From the NCBI RefSeq assembly GCF_011927695.1, contig NZ_JAATJE010000001.1, positions 1,240,001 through 1,304,000 of the forward strand: a stretch of 64,000 bases of DNA. The letters run 5' to 3'. Within the stretch, counting starts at the first letter, position 1; each line of letters starts with the position of its first letter. Made by a program: the position numbers and the translations under genes. Shown piece by piece: positions 25,190-33,847 of this stretch. This stretch comes from Sphingomonas jejuensis (GTDB lineage Bacteria > Pseudomonadota > Alphaproteobacteria > Sphingomonadales > Sphingomonadaceae). The notes below the pieces were generated by a model. That model saw only the letters and a list, made by a program, of their open reading frames with translations. It made no database searches and was not told where the DNA came from.

Positions 25190-27112
25190 ATGATCTCCTT
25201 CTTTCGCCGCTTCATCACCTCCAAGGTCGGCGTGGCATTCATGCTCGTCTTCCTCGGCGTGATCGCCTTCGCCTTCGTGGCGGGCGACCTGTCCAACACC
25301 ACGCTCGGCGGCGCGACCACCGCGGGCCGGGCGGGCGCCGTGGCGACGGTCGGCGGCGACGATGTGACCGAAGGCCAGCTCAGCGACCGGATCCGGCGCG
25401 AATATGAGGCCGCACGCCGGCAGCAGCCCGACCTGACGTTTGAGACCTACCTGGCGCAGGGCGGCCTCGACAGCGTGCTCACCCGCATGCTGTCGTCGCT
25501 GGCGCTCGACCGCTTCGCCCGGGCGCAGGGCATGACCGTCAGCACCGCGGCCGAAGTCGCGCAGATCCAGCAGATGCAGAGCTTTCGCGGCCTCGACGGC
25601 AATTTCGACCGCGCGGCGTTCGACGGCCTCCTCCGCCAGCTCGGCATGAGCGAGGCTGAGTTCAGGAGCGAGATCGCGCGCGAGATGCTGGCAAGCCAGG
25701 TGCTGGTTGCCGTCGCGGGCGCGGCATCCCCGCCCGACGCGATCGTGCGGGCGCAGGCCAACCTCCTTCTGGAAGGCCGCACCGGATCGGCGGCGTTCGT
25801 GCCGGCGTCGTCCATCACCGTGCCGGCGCCGACCCCGGCCGATCTCCAGGATTTCTACCGCCGCAACATCGCGCGCTACACCGTACCGGAACGCCGCGTC
25901 GCCCGCTATGCGCTGGTCGATCGCGACGCCCTGCCGATCGCCGCCCCAACGGAGGCGCAGATCGCCGCCGCCTATCGCGAGAACGCCGCCCGCTATGCCG
26001 CGACGGAGACGCGCACCCTCAGCCAGGTTATCCTGCCGACCGAGGCGGCGGCCCGGACCGTGGCGGAGCGGGTGCGCGGCGGCACGCCGCTGGCCGCGGC
26101 GGCCAGCGCTGCCGGCGTCGAGCCGGCCACGCTGCCCGGCCAGACCCGCGACGCGTTCGCGCGGTTGAGCTCGGCGCCCGTCGCGGCGGCCGCCTTTGCC
26201 GCTCCGCAGGGCGGTGTCACGGCGCCCGCCCGGTCCGGCCTCGGCTGGCACGTCGTGCGCGTCGACGCGGTCGATCGCACCGCCGGACGCTCGCTCGATC
26301 AGGCCCGTGCGGAGCTGACGGCCGAACTCACCACCGCCCGTCGTGAGGCCGCGCTTGGCGACGTCGTGGCGCGCGTCCAGGACGAGATCGGCGGCGGCGC
26401 GACCTTTGAGGAAGCCGCCGCTGCGACCGGCCTTCGCATCGTCAGCACCCCCGCGCTGCTGCCCGACGGTCGTGAGGCCGGCGCGACGGCAACGCCGCAG
26501 CCGCTGGCCGTCCAGGTGGCGCGCGCGGTCTTCGGAACGGAGCCGGATGCCGACCCCGTGGTTCAGGAAGTGGTGCCGAACCAGACTTACGCGCTGGTCG
26601 CCGTTGCGCAGGTCGTCCCTGCCGCCGCGCCGCCGCTGGCGCAGGTCGCCGACCGTGTCACCGCCGATCTGAGGCAGCAGCGCGTGCTGGCGGAAGCGCG
26701 GCGCATCGCCACCGACATCGCGCGCCGGGCGAACGGTCCGACCAGCCTGTCGCAGGCGCTTTCGGCGGCCGGGCGCAGCCTTGCCGTGACGCGGGTCGAG
26801 GCCACGCGGCAGGAACTCGCCGGACAGGTGACGCCGCAAACCGCCGCCCTGTTCAGCCTTCGTCCGGAAGCCGCCCGTGCGTTCGAGGCGGCGGACCGCA
26901 GCGGCTGGTATGTCGTGCACCTGGACGAGGTTCGCCGCGGCAACGCCGCCAACCGGCCGGACATCGTCGCCGCCGCGCAGAACGTGCTGACGGGGCAGCT
27001 CGGCCAGGAATATGCCGAACAGTTCGTCGCCGCCGCGCGCGCCGCGGTCGGCGTGACGCGCAACGAAGACGGCATCAACCGCGTCCGCGCGAGCCTGTCC
27101 GGCGGACAGTGA
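25190..27112 (+). CDS. ppiD: PpiD-like peptidylprolyl isomerase / SecYEG-associated periplasmic chaperone
   Basis: A 640-residue inner-membrane-anchored chaperone. A short cytoplasmic start (MISFFRRFITSKVGV) leads into one transmembrane helix (about 15-34), then a SurA-like N domain (VTEGQLSDRIRREYE, LDSVLTRMLSSLALDRFARAQG) and a parvulin-like domain around residues 260-365 (ETRTLSQVILPTEAAA, GLGWHVVRVDAV). A second, poorer parvulin-like stretch follows (YALVAVAQVVPA). PpiD helps newly exported proteins leave the translocon. The parvulin active-site residues are not well kept, as in other PpiD proteins. It opens a long operon with trpE, 10 bases downstream. Confidence 0.88.
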   Translation: MISFFRRFITSKVGVAFMLVFLGVIAFAFVAGDLSNTTLGGATTAGRAGAVATVGGDDVTEGQLSDRIRREYEAARRQQPDLTFETYLAQGGLDSVLTRMLSSLALDRFARAQGMTVSTAAEVAQIQQMQSFRGLDGNFDRAAFDGLLRQLGMSEAEFRSEIAREMLASQVLVAVAGAASPPDAIVRAQANLLLEGRTGSAAFVPASSITVPAPTPADLQDFYRRNIARYTVPERRVARYALVDRDALPIAAPTEAQIAAAYRENAARYAATETRTLSQVILPTEAAARTVAERVRGGTPLAAAASAAGVEPATLPGQTRDAFARLSSAPVAAAAFAAPQGGVTAPARSGLGWHVVRVDAVDRTAGRSLDQARAELTAELTTARREAALGDVVARVQDEIGGGATFEEAAAATGLRIVSTPALLPDGREAGATATPQPLAVQVARAVFGTEPDADPVVQEVVPNQTYALVAVAQVVPAAAPPLAQVADRVTADLRQQRVLAEARRIATDIARRANGPTSLSQALSAAGRSLAVTRVEATRQELAGQVTPQTAALFSLRPEAARAFEAADRSGWYVVHLDEVRRGNAANRPDIVAAAQNVLTGQLGQEYAEQFVAAARAAVGVTRNEDGINRVRASLSGGQ

Positions 27113-27122
27113 AGGCCGGCCG

Positions 27123-28568
27123 GTGACGGACATCGGCGGGCCGCGGCTCGTCCACCGCACGCGGATCGCCGATACCGAAACGGCGGTGTCCGCAGCGCTG
27201 AAGCTGATGCAGCCGGGGCGCGGCGACTTCGTGCTCGAATCGGTGGAAGCCGGTGAGACGCGCGGCCGCTACAGCCTGATCGGTCTTGCCCCGGACCTCC
27301 TGTTCCGGGTGCAGGACGGCGTTGCCGCCTGCAACCGGCGCTGGCTTCAGGATCCCGACGCGTTCGAGGCGCTCTCCGATCCGCCGGTCGCGGCGCTGCG
27401 GGCGCTGGTGGGCGAATGCCGGCTGCCCGTGCCGGACGGCCTGCCGCCTGCCCTGTCGCTGCTGGTCGGCTATTTCGGCTACGAGACGCTGACCATGGTG
27501 GAAACCGTGGCGCGCGCGCCCGGCGACCCGCTCCGGCTGCCGGACATGCTGTTCGTCCGCCCGACGCTGCTCCTGGTGTTCGACCGCCTGGCCGACACGC
27601 TGACCTTTGTCGCGCCGCTCTGGACGGGCGGGGACGAGGGCGAAGCGCTCGCCCGGATCGACGACGCCGAAGCGCGCCTGAACGGTCCTGTCCCGGCTGG
27701 GGCACCGGTCACTGCGGCGCTCCCCGACGTCGAACCGGAAGCGACACTGCCTCCTGCGCAATATGGCGCGATGGTCGATGCCGCGCGCGAGTATATCGAG
27801 GCGGGGGACATCTTCCAGGTCGTGCTCGCCCAGCGCTTCACAGCGCCCTTCCCCTTGCCGCCGATCGCGCTCTACCGCGCTCTGCGCCGCATCAACCCCT
27901 CCCCGTTCCTCTTCTTCCTGGACCTGCCCGGCTTCGCGCTGATCGGCTCGAGCCCGGAGATCCTGGTGCGCGCCCGGGACGGCGAGGTGACGATCCGTCC
28001 CATCGCCGGCACGCGCCCGCGCGGCCGCACCGCGCGCGACGACGACGCCGCGGCCGAGAGCCTGCTGGCCGATCCGAAGGAACGTGCCGAGCATCTCATG
28101 CTGCTCGACCTCGGGCGCAACGACGTCGGCCGGGTGGCGGAAGCGGGCAGCGTCCGTGTCACCGCCGACCATCTTGTCGAGCGGTACAGCCACGTCATGC
28201 ACATCGTCTCCAACGTTTCCGGCCGGCTTCGCGTCGATCGTGACGCGCTGGACGCGCTGTTCGCGGGCTTTCCCGCCGGGACAGTGTCGGGCGCGCCGAA
28301 GCTGCGCGCCTGCCAGATCGTGGCGGCGCTGGAGCCGGAGGTTCGCGGCCCCTATGCGGGCGGCGTCGGCTATTTCGCGCCGGACGGCGGCATGGACAGC
28401 TGCATCGTGCTCCGCACCGCTATCGTGAAGGACGGCGTCATGCATGTCCGCGCCGGCGCCGGCATCGTCGCCGACAGCGATCCGGCCTACGAGGCGCGGG
28501 AATGCGCGGCCAAGGCCGGCGCCCTCTTCGCCGCCGCGCGAGAGGCGGTTCGGCTGGCGGGCCGGTGA
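27123..28568 (+). CDS. trpE: Anthranilate synthase component I
   Basis: A 481-residue TrpE, which converts chorismate to anthranilate using ammonia from TrpG. The N-terminal half carries the tryptophan-feedback region (LESVEAGETRGRYSLIG, the conserved L-E-S). The C-terminal chorismate-binding half has EYIEAGDIFQVVLAQRF, SPFLFFLDLPGFALIGSSPEILV, PIAGTRPRG, DPKERAEHLMLLDLGRNDVGRV and FPAGTVSGAPK. The start is GTG at 27123, with a weak Shine-Dalgarno in the 10-base gap after ppiD. No leader peptide or attenuator can fit in this gap, so control must be upstream of ppiD or by feedback. Its stop overlaps the GNAT start (GTGA). Confidence 0.96.
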   Translation: MTDIGGPRLVHRTRIADTETAVSAALKLMQPGRGDFVLESVEAGETRGRYSLIGLAPDLLFRVQDGVAACNRRWLQDPDAFEALSDPPVAALRALVGECRLPVPDGLPPALSLLVGYFGYETLTMVETVARAPGDPLRLPDMLFVRPTLLLVFDRLADTLTFVAPLWTGGDEGEALARIDDAEARLNGPVPAGAPVTAALPDVEPEATLPPAQYGAMVDAAREYIEAGDIFQVVLAQRFTAPFPLPPIALYRALRRINPSPFLFFLDLPGFALIGSSPEILVRARDGEVTIRPIAGTRPRGRTARDDDAAAESLLADPKERAEHLMLLDLGRNDVGRVAEAGSVRVTADHLVERYSHVMHIVSNVSGRLRVDRDALDALFAGFPAGTVSGAPKLRACQIVAALEPEVRGPYAGGVGYFAPDGGMDSCIVLRTAIVKDGVMHVRAGAGIVADSDPAYEARECAAKAGALFAAAREAVRLAGR

Positions 28569-29089
28569 TCCCGCCGACGCTGGAAACCGCACGGCTGCGC
28601 CTTCGTGCCGTGCGCCTCGACGATTTCGATCCGCTTTATGCCGGCCTGTGCGACCCGGCGGTGAACCGCTACCTCGGCGGCACTCCGGCGCGTGAGGAAT
28701 TCTGGGGCAAGCTGCTGCGCATCCCCGGGCAGTGGGCGCTGGACGGCTTTGGCGTGTTCGTCGTCGCCGACCGCGCGACCGACGTCGCCATCGGGCAGAC
28801 CGGCCTCGCGCGCTTCCGCCGCGACATGACACCAGGCTTCGGCGACGAACCCGAACACAGCTGGATCATCGGCCAGGGCGCCGGGCGCGGCCTTGCGACG
28901 GAGGCCGCGACGGCCGCGCTTGCCTGGATGGAGCGCACCCACGCGCCGGAACGCACCGTTTGCCTGGCCCATCCGGACAACGCCGCTTCGCTCCGGGTCG
29001 CGGCCAAGCTCGGCTACCGCGCGTTCGATCGCACCCTGTACAAGGGGGCACCCGCCATGCTGCTGGAACGCACGGGCGCGGCGCGTTAG
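28565..29089 (+). CDS. GNAT-family (RimJ/RimL-type) N-acetyltransferase
   Basis: A 174-residue acetyltransferase starting at the GTG that overlaps the trpE stop. It begins PTLETARLRLRAVRLDDFD, typical of RimJ/RimL-like GNATs, and has the acetyl-CoA loop GQGAGRGLATEAATAAL followed by AHPDNAASLRVAAKLGYR. The substrate is unknown. It splits trpE from trpG, which starts 13 bases downstream. It need not act in tryptophan synthesis. Confidence 0.85.
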   Translation: MIPPTLETARLRLRAVRLDDFDPLYAGLCDPAVNRYLGGTPAREEFWGKLLRIPGQWALDGFGVFVVADRATDVAIGQTGLARFRRDMTPGFGDEPEHSWIIGQGAGRGLATEAATAALAWMERTHAPERTVCLAHPDNAASLRVAAKLGYRAFDRTLYKGAPAMLLERTGAAR

Positions 29090-29102
29090 AGGCTGAACGC
29101 AC

Positions 29103-29693
29103 ATGATCCTCGTCATCGACAATTACGACAGCTTCACCTGGAACCTCGTCCATTACCTGATGGAGCTGGGCGCCGAGGTCCGGGTCGAGCGCAACGACGC
29201 CCTCAGCGCCGCCGATGCCCTCGCGAGCGGCGCGGACGCCTTCCTCATCTCGCCTGGGCCCTGCACCCCGAACGAGGCGGGCATCTCGCTCGATCTCGTT
29301 GCGGCCTGCGCGGACGTCGGACGTCCGCTGCTCGGCGTCTGCCTTGGCCATCAGGCGATCGGCCAGCATTTCGGCGGGCAGGTGGTGCGCGGCGGGCTGA
29401 TGCATGGGAAGACGTCGCCCGTGCTGCACGACGGATCGGGCGTCTTCCAGGGCCTTCCCTCGCCCTTCACCGCCACCCGCTACCACTCGCTCATCGTGCC
29501 GGAGGACGGTCTGCCGTCCGCCCTTGCCGTCAATGCCCGCGCGGTGGACGGCAGCGTGATGGGCTTCCGTCATCAGGCGCTGCCGATTCACGGCGTGCAG
29601 TTCCACCCGGAAAGCATCGCGACCGAACATGGCCACGACCTCATCGCCAACTTCATGACGATCGCGGGCGTTCCCGTGGCGGCTCGCGCATGA
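29103..29693 (+). CDS. trpG: Anthranilate synthase component II (glutamine amidotransferase)
   Basis: A 196-residue class I glutamine amidotransferase that feeds ammonia to TrpE and probably also to aminodeoxychorismate synthase (PabA role). Motifs: [31 protein letters not shown], the nucleophile Cys in [13 protein letters not shown], and the His-Glu pair in [10 protein letters not shown]. The ATG at 29103 follows gaacgcac weakly. Its end overlaps trpD (ATGA). Confidence 0.95.
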   Translation: MILVIDNYDSFTWNLVHYLMELGAEVRVERNDALSAADALASGADAFLISPGPCTPNEAGISLDLVAACADVGRPLLGVCLGHQAIGQHFGGQVVRGGLMHGKTSPVLHDGSGVFQGLPSPFTATRYHSLIVPEDGLPSALAVNARAVDGSVMGFRHQALPIHGVQFHPESIATEHGHDLIANFMTIAGVPVAARA

Positions 29694-30688
29694 CCACCAT
29701 CGCCAGACTTCCCGATCCTCAGCTTCCGCTGACGCCCGAGGTCGCACGGCAGGCCTTCGCCGACATCCTAGACGGGCGCGCCGCCGATGCGGACATCGCC
29801 GCCTTTTTGACGGCGCTTGCCGATCGCGGCGAGACGACCATGGAGATCGTCGCCGCGGCACGGGCGCTGCGCGAACGGTTGATCCCAGTCGCCGCGCCGG
29901 ACGGCGCCATCGACGTCTGCGGAACGGGAGGGGACGGCACGCACAGCGTGAACGTGTCCACCGCGGTCGCCATCGTCGTCGCGGCCTGCGGCGTTCCGGT
30001 CGCCAAGCATGGCAGCCGCGCCGCCTCCAGCCTGTCGGGCGCCGCCGACACGCTTGAGGCCGCCGGGCTCGACCTCGAGATCGCGACCGCGTCCGGCGAA
30101 CGCAGCCTTGCCGAACTCGGCATCGCTTTTCTGTTTGCGTCCAACCACCATCCCGCGCTGCGGCGGCTGGCGCCGATCCGCCGCGCGATCCGGCGCCGCA
30201 CGATCTTCAACTTCCTCGGGCCGCTCGCCAACCCGGCTGGCGTTGACCGGCAGCTGATCGGCGTCGCGCCGGCGGCCATGCTCGGCACCTATGCGGAGGC
30301 GCTGCGGATGCTCGGCGTCCGTTCCGGCATGGTCGTGACCGGTGAACGGCCGCTCGACGAATTGTCGGTGGTCGGTCCGTCCATGCTGGTGCGGCTTCAG
30401 GACGGCCACAGCCTCGAAGAGCGGATCACGCCGGAGGAGGTCGGTCTCGACCGCTACACGATCGAGGATCTCCGCGGCGGCGATGCCCGCTTCAACGCCG
30501 ACGCGCTGATCGCCGTGCTCTCCGGCGCGCCCGGCGCCTACCGCGATGCCGTGCTGCTCAACACCGCCGCCGCGCTTCAGGTCGCCGGACGCGCAGCCGA
30601 CTGGACCGCGCGGATCGACGATGCCCGCCGGGCGATCGACGACGGCCGCGCGCTTGATCTTCTCCGCCGATGGATCGCCTTTCGATGA
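29690..30688 (+). CDS. trpD: Anthranilate phosphoribosyltransferase
   Basis: A 332-residue TrpD, joining anthranilate and PRPP. The PRPP and Mg sites are visible as [54 protein letters not shown] and [14 protein letters not shown]. Start and stop both overlap their neighbours by ATGA, coupling trpG, trpD and trpC. Confidence 0.97.
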   Translation: MTTIARLPDPQLPLTPEVARQAFADILDGRAADADIAAFLTALADRGETTMEIVAAARALRERLIPVAAPDGAIDVCGTGGDGTHSVNVSTAVAIVVAACGVPVAKHGSRAASSLSGAADTLEAAGLDLEIATASGERSLAELGIAFLFASNHHPALRRLAPIRRAIRRRTIFNFLGPLANPAGVDRQLIGVAPAAMLGTYAEALRMLGVRSGMVVTGERPLDELSVVGPSMLVRLQDGHSLEERITPEEVGLDRYTIEDLRGGDARFNADALIAVLSGAPGAYRDAVLLNTAAALQVAGRAADWTARIDDARRAIDDGRALDLLRRWIAFR

Positions 30689-31461
30689 ACAACAGGCTTC
30701 GCGAGATCCTTGACGCCAAACGCGACGAGGTGGCGACCCGCCGCCGACAGACGCCGGATCCCGCCCCGTCCCCCTCGCCGCCGCGCGGTTTCCACCAGGC
30801 GCTGCGCGCCGCGGTTGCCGCAGGCCGCACCGGCCTGATCGCGGAGATCAAGCGCGCATCCCCGTCCAAGGGCCTGATCCGTGAGGATTTCGATCCCGCA
30901 TCCCATGCGCGCGCCTATCAGCTCGGCGGCGCCACCTGCCTGTCGGTGCTGACGGACGAGGCGTTCTTCCAGGGCTCGACCGCGGCGCTGGTCGCGGCCC
31001 GCGACGCGGCCGAACTGCCCGTGCTCAGGAAGGACTTCACGATCGATCCCTGGCAGGTGGCGGAAGCGCGCGCGATGGGCGCGGATGCCGTGCTGCTGAT
31101 CGTCGCCGCGCTCGACGACGCCCAGATGGCGGAGATCGAGGCTGCGGCGCTTGAGCGCGGCATGGACGTGCTGGTCGAGGTCCATGACGAGGCCGAGATG
31201 GCCCGCGCCGCCCGGCTGCGTTCTCGCCTGATCGGCGTCAACAACCGCGACCTGCGCACATTCGATGTTGATCTCGGCCGCACGGCGACGGTGGCGGCTT
31301 TGGCCCCGCCGGGAAGCACGGTGGTGGCCGAAAGCGGCATCACGGACGCCGCCGATCTCGCCAGGCTGGCGGAGGCCGGCGTCCGCTGTGCGCTGGTCGG
31401 CGAGGCGCTGATGCGCCAGGCCGATCTCGCCCGCGCGACCCGCGCGCTGCTCGGACGATGA
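30685..31461 (+). CDS. trpC: Indole-3-glycerol-phosphate synthase
   Basis: A 258-residue TIM-barrel enzyme that closes the indole ring. Motifs: [21 protein letters not shown] (catalytic Lys and Glu), [63 protein letters not shown] and [20 protein letters not shown]. It is monofunctional; no TrpF domain follows. The start at 30685 overlaps the trpD stop. trpF, trpB and trpA are not in the window. Confidence 0.96.
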   Translation: MNNRLREILDAKRDEVATRRRQTPDPAPSPSPPRGFHQALRAAVAAGRTGLIAEIKRASPSKGLIREDFDPASHARAYQLGGATCLSVLTDEAFFQGSTAALVAARDAAELPVLRKDFTIDPWQVAEARAMGADAVLLIVAALDDAQMAEIEAAALERGMDVLVEVHDEAEMARAARLRSRLIGVNNRDLRTFDVDLGRTATVAALAPPGSTVVAESGITDAADLARLAEAGVRCALVGEALMRQADLARATRALLGR

Positions 31462-31928
31462 GCCGCCTCACCCATCTCGACGACAGCGGCGCGGCGCACA
31501 TGGTGGACGTGTCGGAGAAGGCGACGACCCGCCGGGAGGCGACCGCCACGGGCCGGATCGGCATGTCCGACGATGCATTGGCGGCGATCCGCGACGGGCT
31601 CCTCAAGAAGGGCGACGCCCTGTCGGTCGCGCGCATCGCCGGCATCATGGCGGCCAAGCGGACCAGCGACCTCGTGCCGCTCTGCCACCCGCTTCCGTTG
31701 AGCGCGGTGACCGTCGACCTCCATGTCGAACCCGACGGCATCCGGGTGGAGGCGATGGCGCGCACCACCGGGCCGACCGGCGTGGAGATGGAGGCGCTGA
31801 CCGCCGCCTCCGTGGCGCTCCTGACGCTCTACGACATGGCAAAGGCGATCGACCGGGCCATGGTGATCGACGGCGTTCGGCTGCTGGCCAAATCGGGCGG
31901 ACGCTCGGGCGACTGGCGCGCGGACTGA
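31458..31928 (+). CDS. moaC: Cyclic pyranopterin monophosphate synthase
   Basis: A 156-residue MoaC, which converts the MoaA product to cyclic pyranopterin monophosphate in molybdenum cofactor synthesis. The conserved core is [31 protein letters not shown] and the [23 protein letters not shown] helix followed by [12 protein letters not shown]. Its start overlaps trpC (ATGA) and its last base overlaps the moeA start (TGATG). The trp-mo gene fusion of operons here is likely of shared expression rather than shared function. Confidence 0.96.
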   Translation: MSRLTHLDDSGAAHMVDVSEKATTRREATATGRIGMSDDALAAIRDGLLKKGDALSVARIAGIMAAKRTSDLVPLCHPLPLSAVTVDLHVEPDGIRVEAMARTTGPTGVEMEALTAASVALLTLYDMAKAIDRAMVIDGVRLLAKSGGRSGDWRAD

Positions 31929-33121
31929 TGCTTCCGCTGGCCGAGGCGCAGGCGCGTGTCGCCGCGCTTGCCCGTAGGCGCGCCGGGCAGATCGACACCG
32001 TGCCTTTGGTGGACGCGCTCGGCCGCCGACTGGCGACGCCCCTCCACGCCCGCCGCACGCAGCCCGCGCGCCACCTGTCCGCGATGGACGGCTATGCGCT
32101 TGCCGCAGCCGATGCCGGCCAGGTGCTGCGGCTGGTGGGTGAAAGCGCCGCCGGCCGGGCGCACCTCGCCCCGATCGGCACCGGGGAAACCGTCCGCATC
32201 TTCACCGGCGCGGCGCTCCCTCCGGGTGCCGACTGCGTCCTCATTCAAGAAAATGTCGCGCGCGATGGCGATCGCATCACCCAGGTCGCGGGCGACACCC
32301 CGCGGCCGGGCCGGCATGTGCGGCCCGAAGGTTCCGACTTTCGCGAAGGCGACCGCCTGGCCGACGCCGCCACGCTGGTCACGCCGCGCCTGATCGCGCT
32401 GCTCGCCGCCGCCGGCCATGCCGAGCTTCCCGTCCTGCCGAGGCCGCGCGTCGCGCTCCTCTCCACCGGAGACGAACTGGTCGCGCCGGGTGCCCCGACG
32501 ACCCCCGATCAGCTTCCCTCGTCCAACGCGCCGATGCTGGCGGCCATGCTCTCCGCAGCCGGAGCGGATATTCTCGACCTCGGCATCGTTCCGGACGATC
32601 CGGACGCGATCACCGCTGCCATCGCGGCCGGCACCGCGGCGGCCGACATCCTCGTGACCACCGGCGGCGCGTCGGTCGGCGACCATGATCTCGTCCGGCC
32701 CGCCATGGTCGCCGCCGGCGCCCGCATCGATTTCTGGCGCGTCGCGATGCGGCCGGGAAAGCCGCTGATCGTGGGGGAGCGTGGCGGCTGCGTGATCCTC
32801 GGCCTGCCCGGCAACCCTGTCTCCGCCTATGTCACCGCGCGTCTGTTCGTGCTGCCGCTGGTCGCCATGCTTGGCGGCGCCGACGCCGCCGACGCCTTTC
32901 CGCAGACGCGCGCCCTGCCGCTCGGCACCGCGCTTGGCGCCAACGACGGGCGGACCGATCACCTGCGCGCCCGCCTGGTCGACGGCGCCGTGCTGCCGGT
33001 CGGGCCCAATGACAGCGCCGCGCTGAAGGGCCTTGCCGCTGCCGACGCGCTGATCGTGCGTGCGCCCCATGCGCCGGCGCTCGTGGCGGGCGATCTGGTG
33101 GACGTCATCCTGCCCGCTTGA
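31928..33121 (+). CDS. moeA: Molybdopterin molybdenumtransferase
   Basis: A 397-residue MoeA, which inserts molybdate into adenylylated molybdopterin. Visible motifs: SAMDGYAL near residue 58, GRHVRPEGSDFREGD, VALLSTGDELV, TTGGASVGDHDLVRPAM (the molybdopterin-binding loop) and LGLPGNPVSAYVTARLFVLPL, with a C-terminal domain IV. Length and domain order are normal. It is the last gene before lexA, whose SOS box starts 25 bases after the moeA stop. Confidence 0.96.
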   Translation: MLPLAEAQARVAALARRRAGQIDTVPLVDALGRRLATPLHARRTQPARHLSAMDGYALAAADAGQVLRLVGESAAGRAHLAPIGTGETVRIFTGAALPPGADCVLIQENVARDGDRITQVAGDTPRPGRHVRPEGSDFREGDRLADAATLVTPRLIALLAAAGHAELPVLPRPRVALLSTGDELVAPGAPTTPDQLPSSNAPMLAAMLSAAGADILDLGIVPDDPDAITAAIAAGTAAADILVTTGGASVGDHDLVRPAMVAAGARIDFWRVAMRPGKPLIVGERGGCVILGLPGNPVSAYVTARLFVLPLVAMLGGADAADAFPQTRALPLGTALGANDGRTDHLRARLVDGAVLPVGPNDSAALKGLAAADALIVRAPHAPALVAGDLVDVILPA

Positions 33122-33145
33122 CGCGTCCGTGACACTTTCCTACAC

Positions 33146-33160
33146 GTTCCCCGTTCGTTC
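33146..33160 (+). promoter_or_regulatory. LexA-binding SOS box before lexA (GTTC-N7-GTTC)
   Basis: GTTC at 33146-33149 and GTTC at 33157-33160 with exactly seven bases between them, the known alphaproteobacterial SOS operator. A third GTTC (33153-33156) sits inside the spacer. It lies 19 bases before the lexA start and indicates autorepression. Confidence 0.85.
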
Positions 33161-33178
33161 CGAGCGGGAGGATCGCGC

Positions 33179-33847
33179 GTGCTGACCGTCAAGCAACATG
33201 AACTTGTTTGCTTCATCCATGATCGCCTGTCTGAGACCGGCGTGTCTCCCTCGTTCGAGGAGATGAAGGACGCGCTCGACCTGAAGTCGAAGTCGGGCGT
33301 GCATCGTCTCATCAGCGCGCTTGAGGAGCGCAACTTCATCCGCCGCCTTCCCAACCGCGCCCGCGCGCTGGAGGTGCTGCGCATGCCGGAGCGTGCGGCG
33401 GAAAAGCCGAAGGCGGCGCGCACGATTGCGCAACCCGCGCCCATCCCGGTGCTGACCCCGGCCAACGACGTGTTGGAAATCCCGCTGCACGGCCGCATCG
33501 CCGCGGGTGTGCCGATCGAGGCCTTGGAAGGGCAGAGCAGCCTGTCGGTTCCCGCCGCCCTCCTCGGCCAGGGCGATCATTATGCGCTCGAAGTCGCCGG
33601 TGACTCGATGGTTGAGGCCGGCATCCTGGACGGCGACTATGCGCTGGTGCGCCGTGCGGAGACCGCACGCGAGGGCCAGATCGTCGTGGCGCTCATCGAG
33701 GATCACGAAGCGACGCTCAAATATTTCCGCAAGGAAGGCGCCATGGTGCGTCTCGACCCCGCCAATCGCGCCTATGAGCCGCAGCGTTATCGCCCGGCGC
33801 AGGTTCGCATTCAGGGGTGCCTTGCAGGACTCCTGCGCCGCTACTGA
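33179..33847 (+). CDS. lexA: LexA repressor
   Basis: A 222-residue SOS repressor. The N-terminal winged helix ([40 protein letters not shown]) binds the SOS box; the C-terminal half is an S24 autopeptidase with the Ala109-Gly110 cleavage site in RIAAGVP, Ser143 in AGDSMVEAG and Lys181 in ATLKYF. The start is GTG at 33179 with gggaggat upstream, giving the standard alphaproteobacterial N-terminus. RecA-stimulated self-cleavage would release DNA repair genes. Its 3' end overlaps the convergent comEC gene by seven bases. Confidence 0.97.
   Translation: MLTVKQHELVCFIHDRLSETGVSPSFEEMKDALDLKSKSGVHRLISALEERNFIRRLPNRARALEVLRMPERAAEKPKAARTIAQPAPIPVLTPANDVLEIPLHGRIAAGVPIEALEGQSSLSVPAALLGQGDHYALEVAGDSMVEAGILDGDYALVRRAETAREGQIVVALIEDHEATLKYFRKEGAMVRLDPANRAYEPQRYRPAQVRIQGCLAGLLRRY

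Noticed and set aside
24956-28832. Very long minus-strand reading frames across ppiD and trpE (up to 734 residues)
   Set aside because: GC-rich antisense frames of genuine genes; translations are low-complexity (Arg/Gly/Ala) with no domain pattern.
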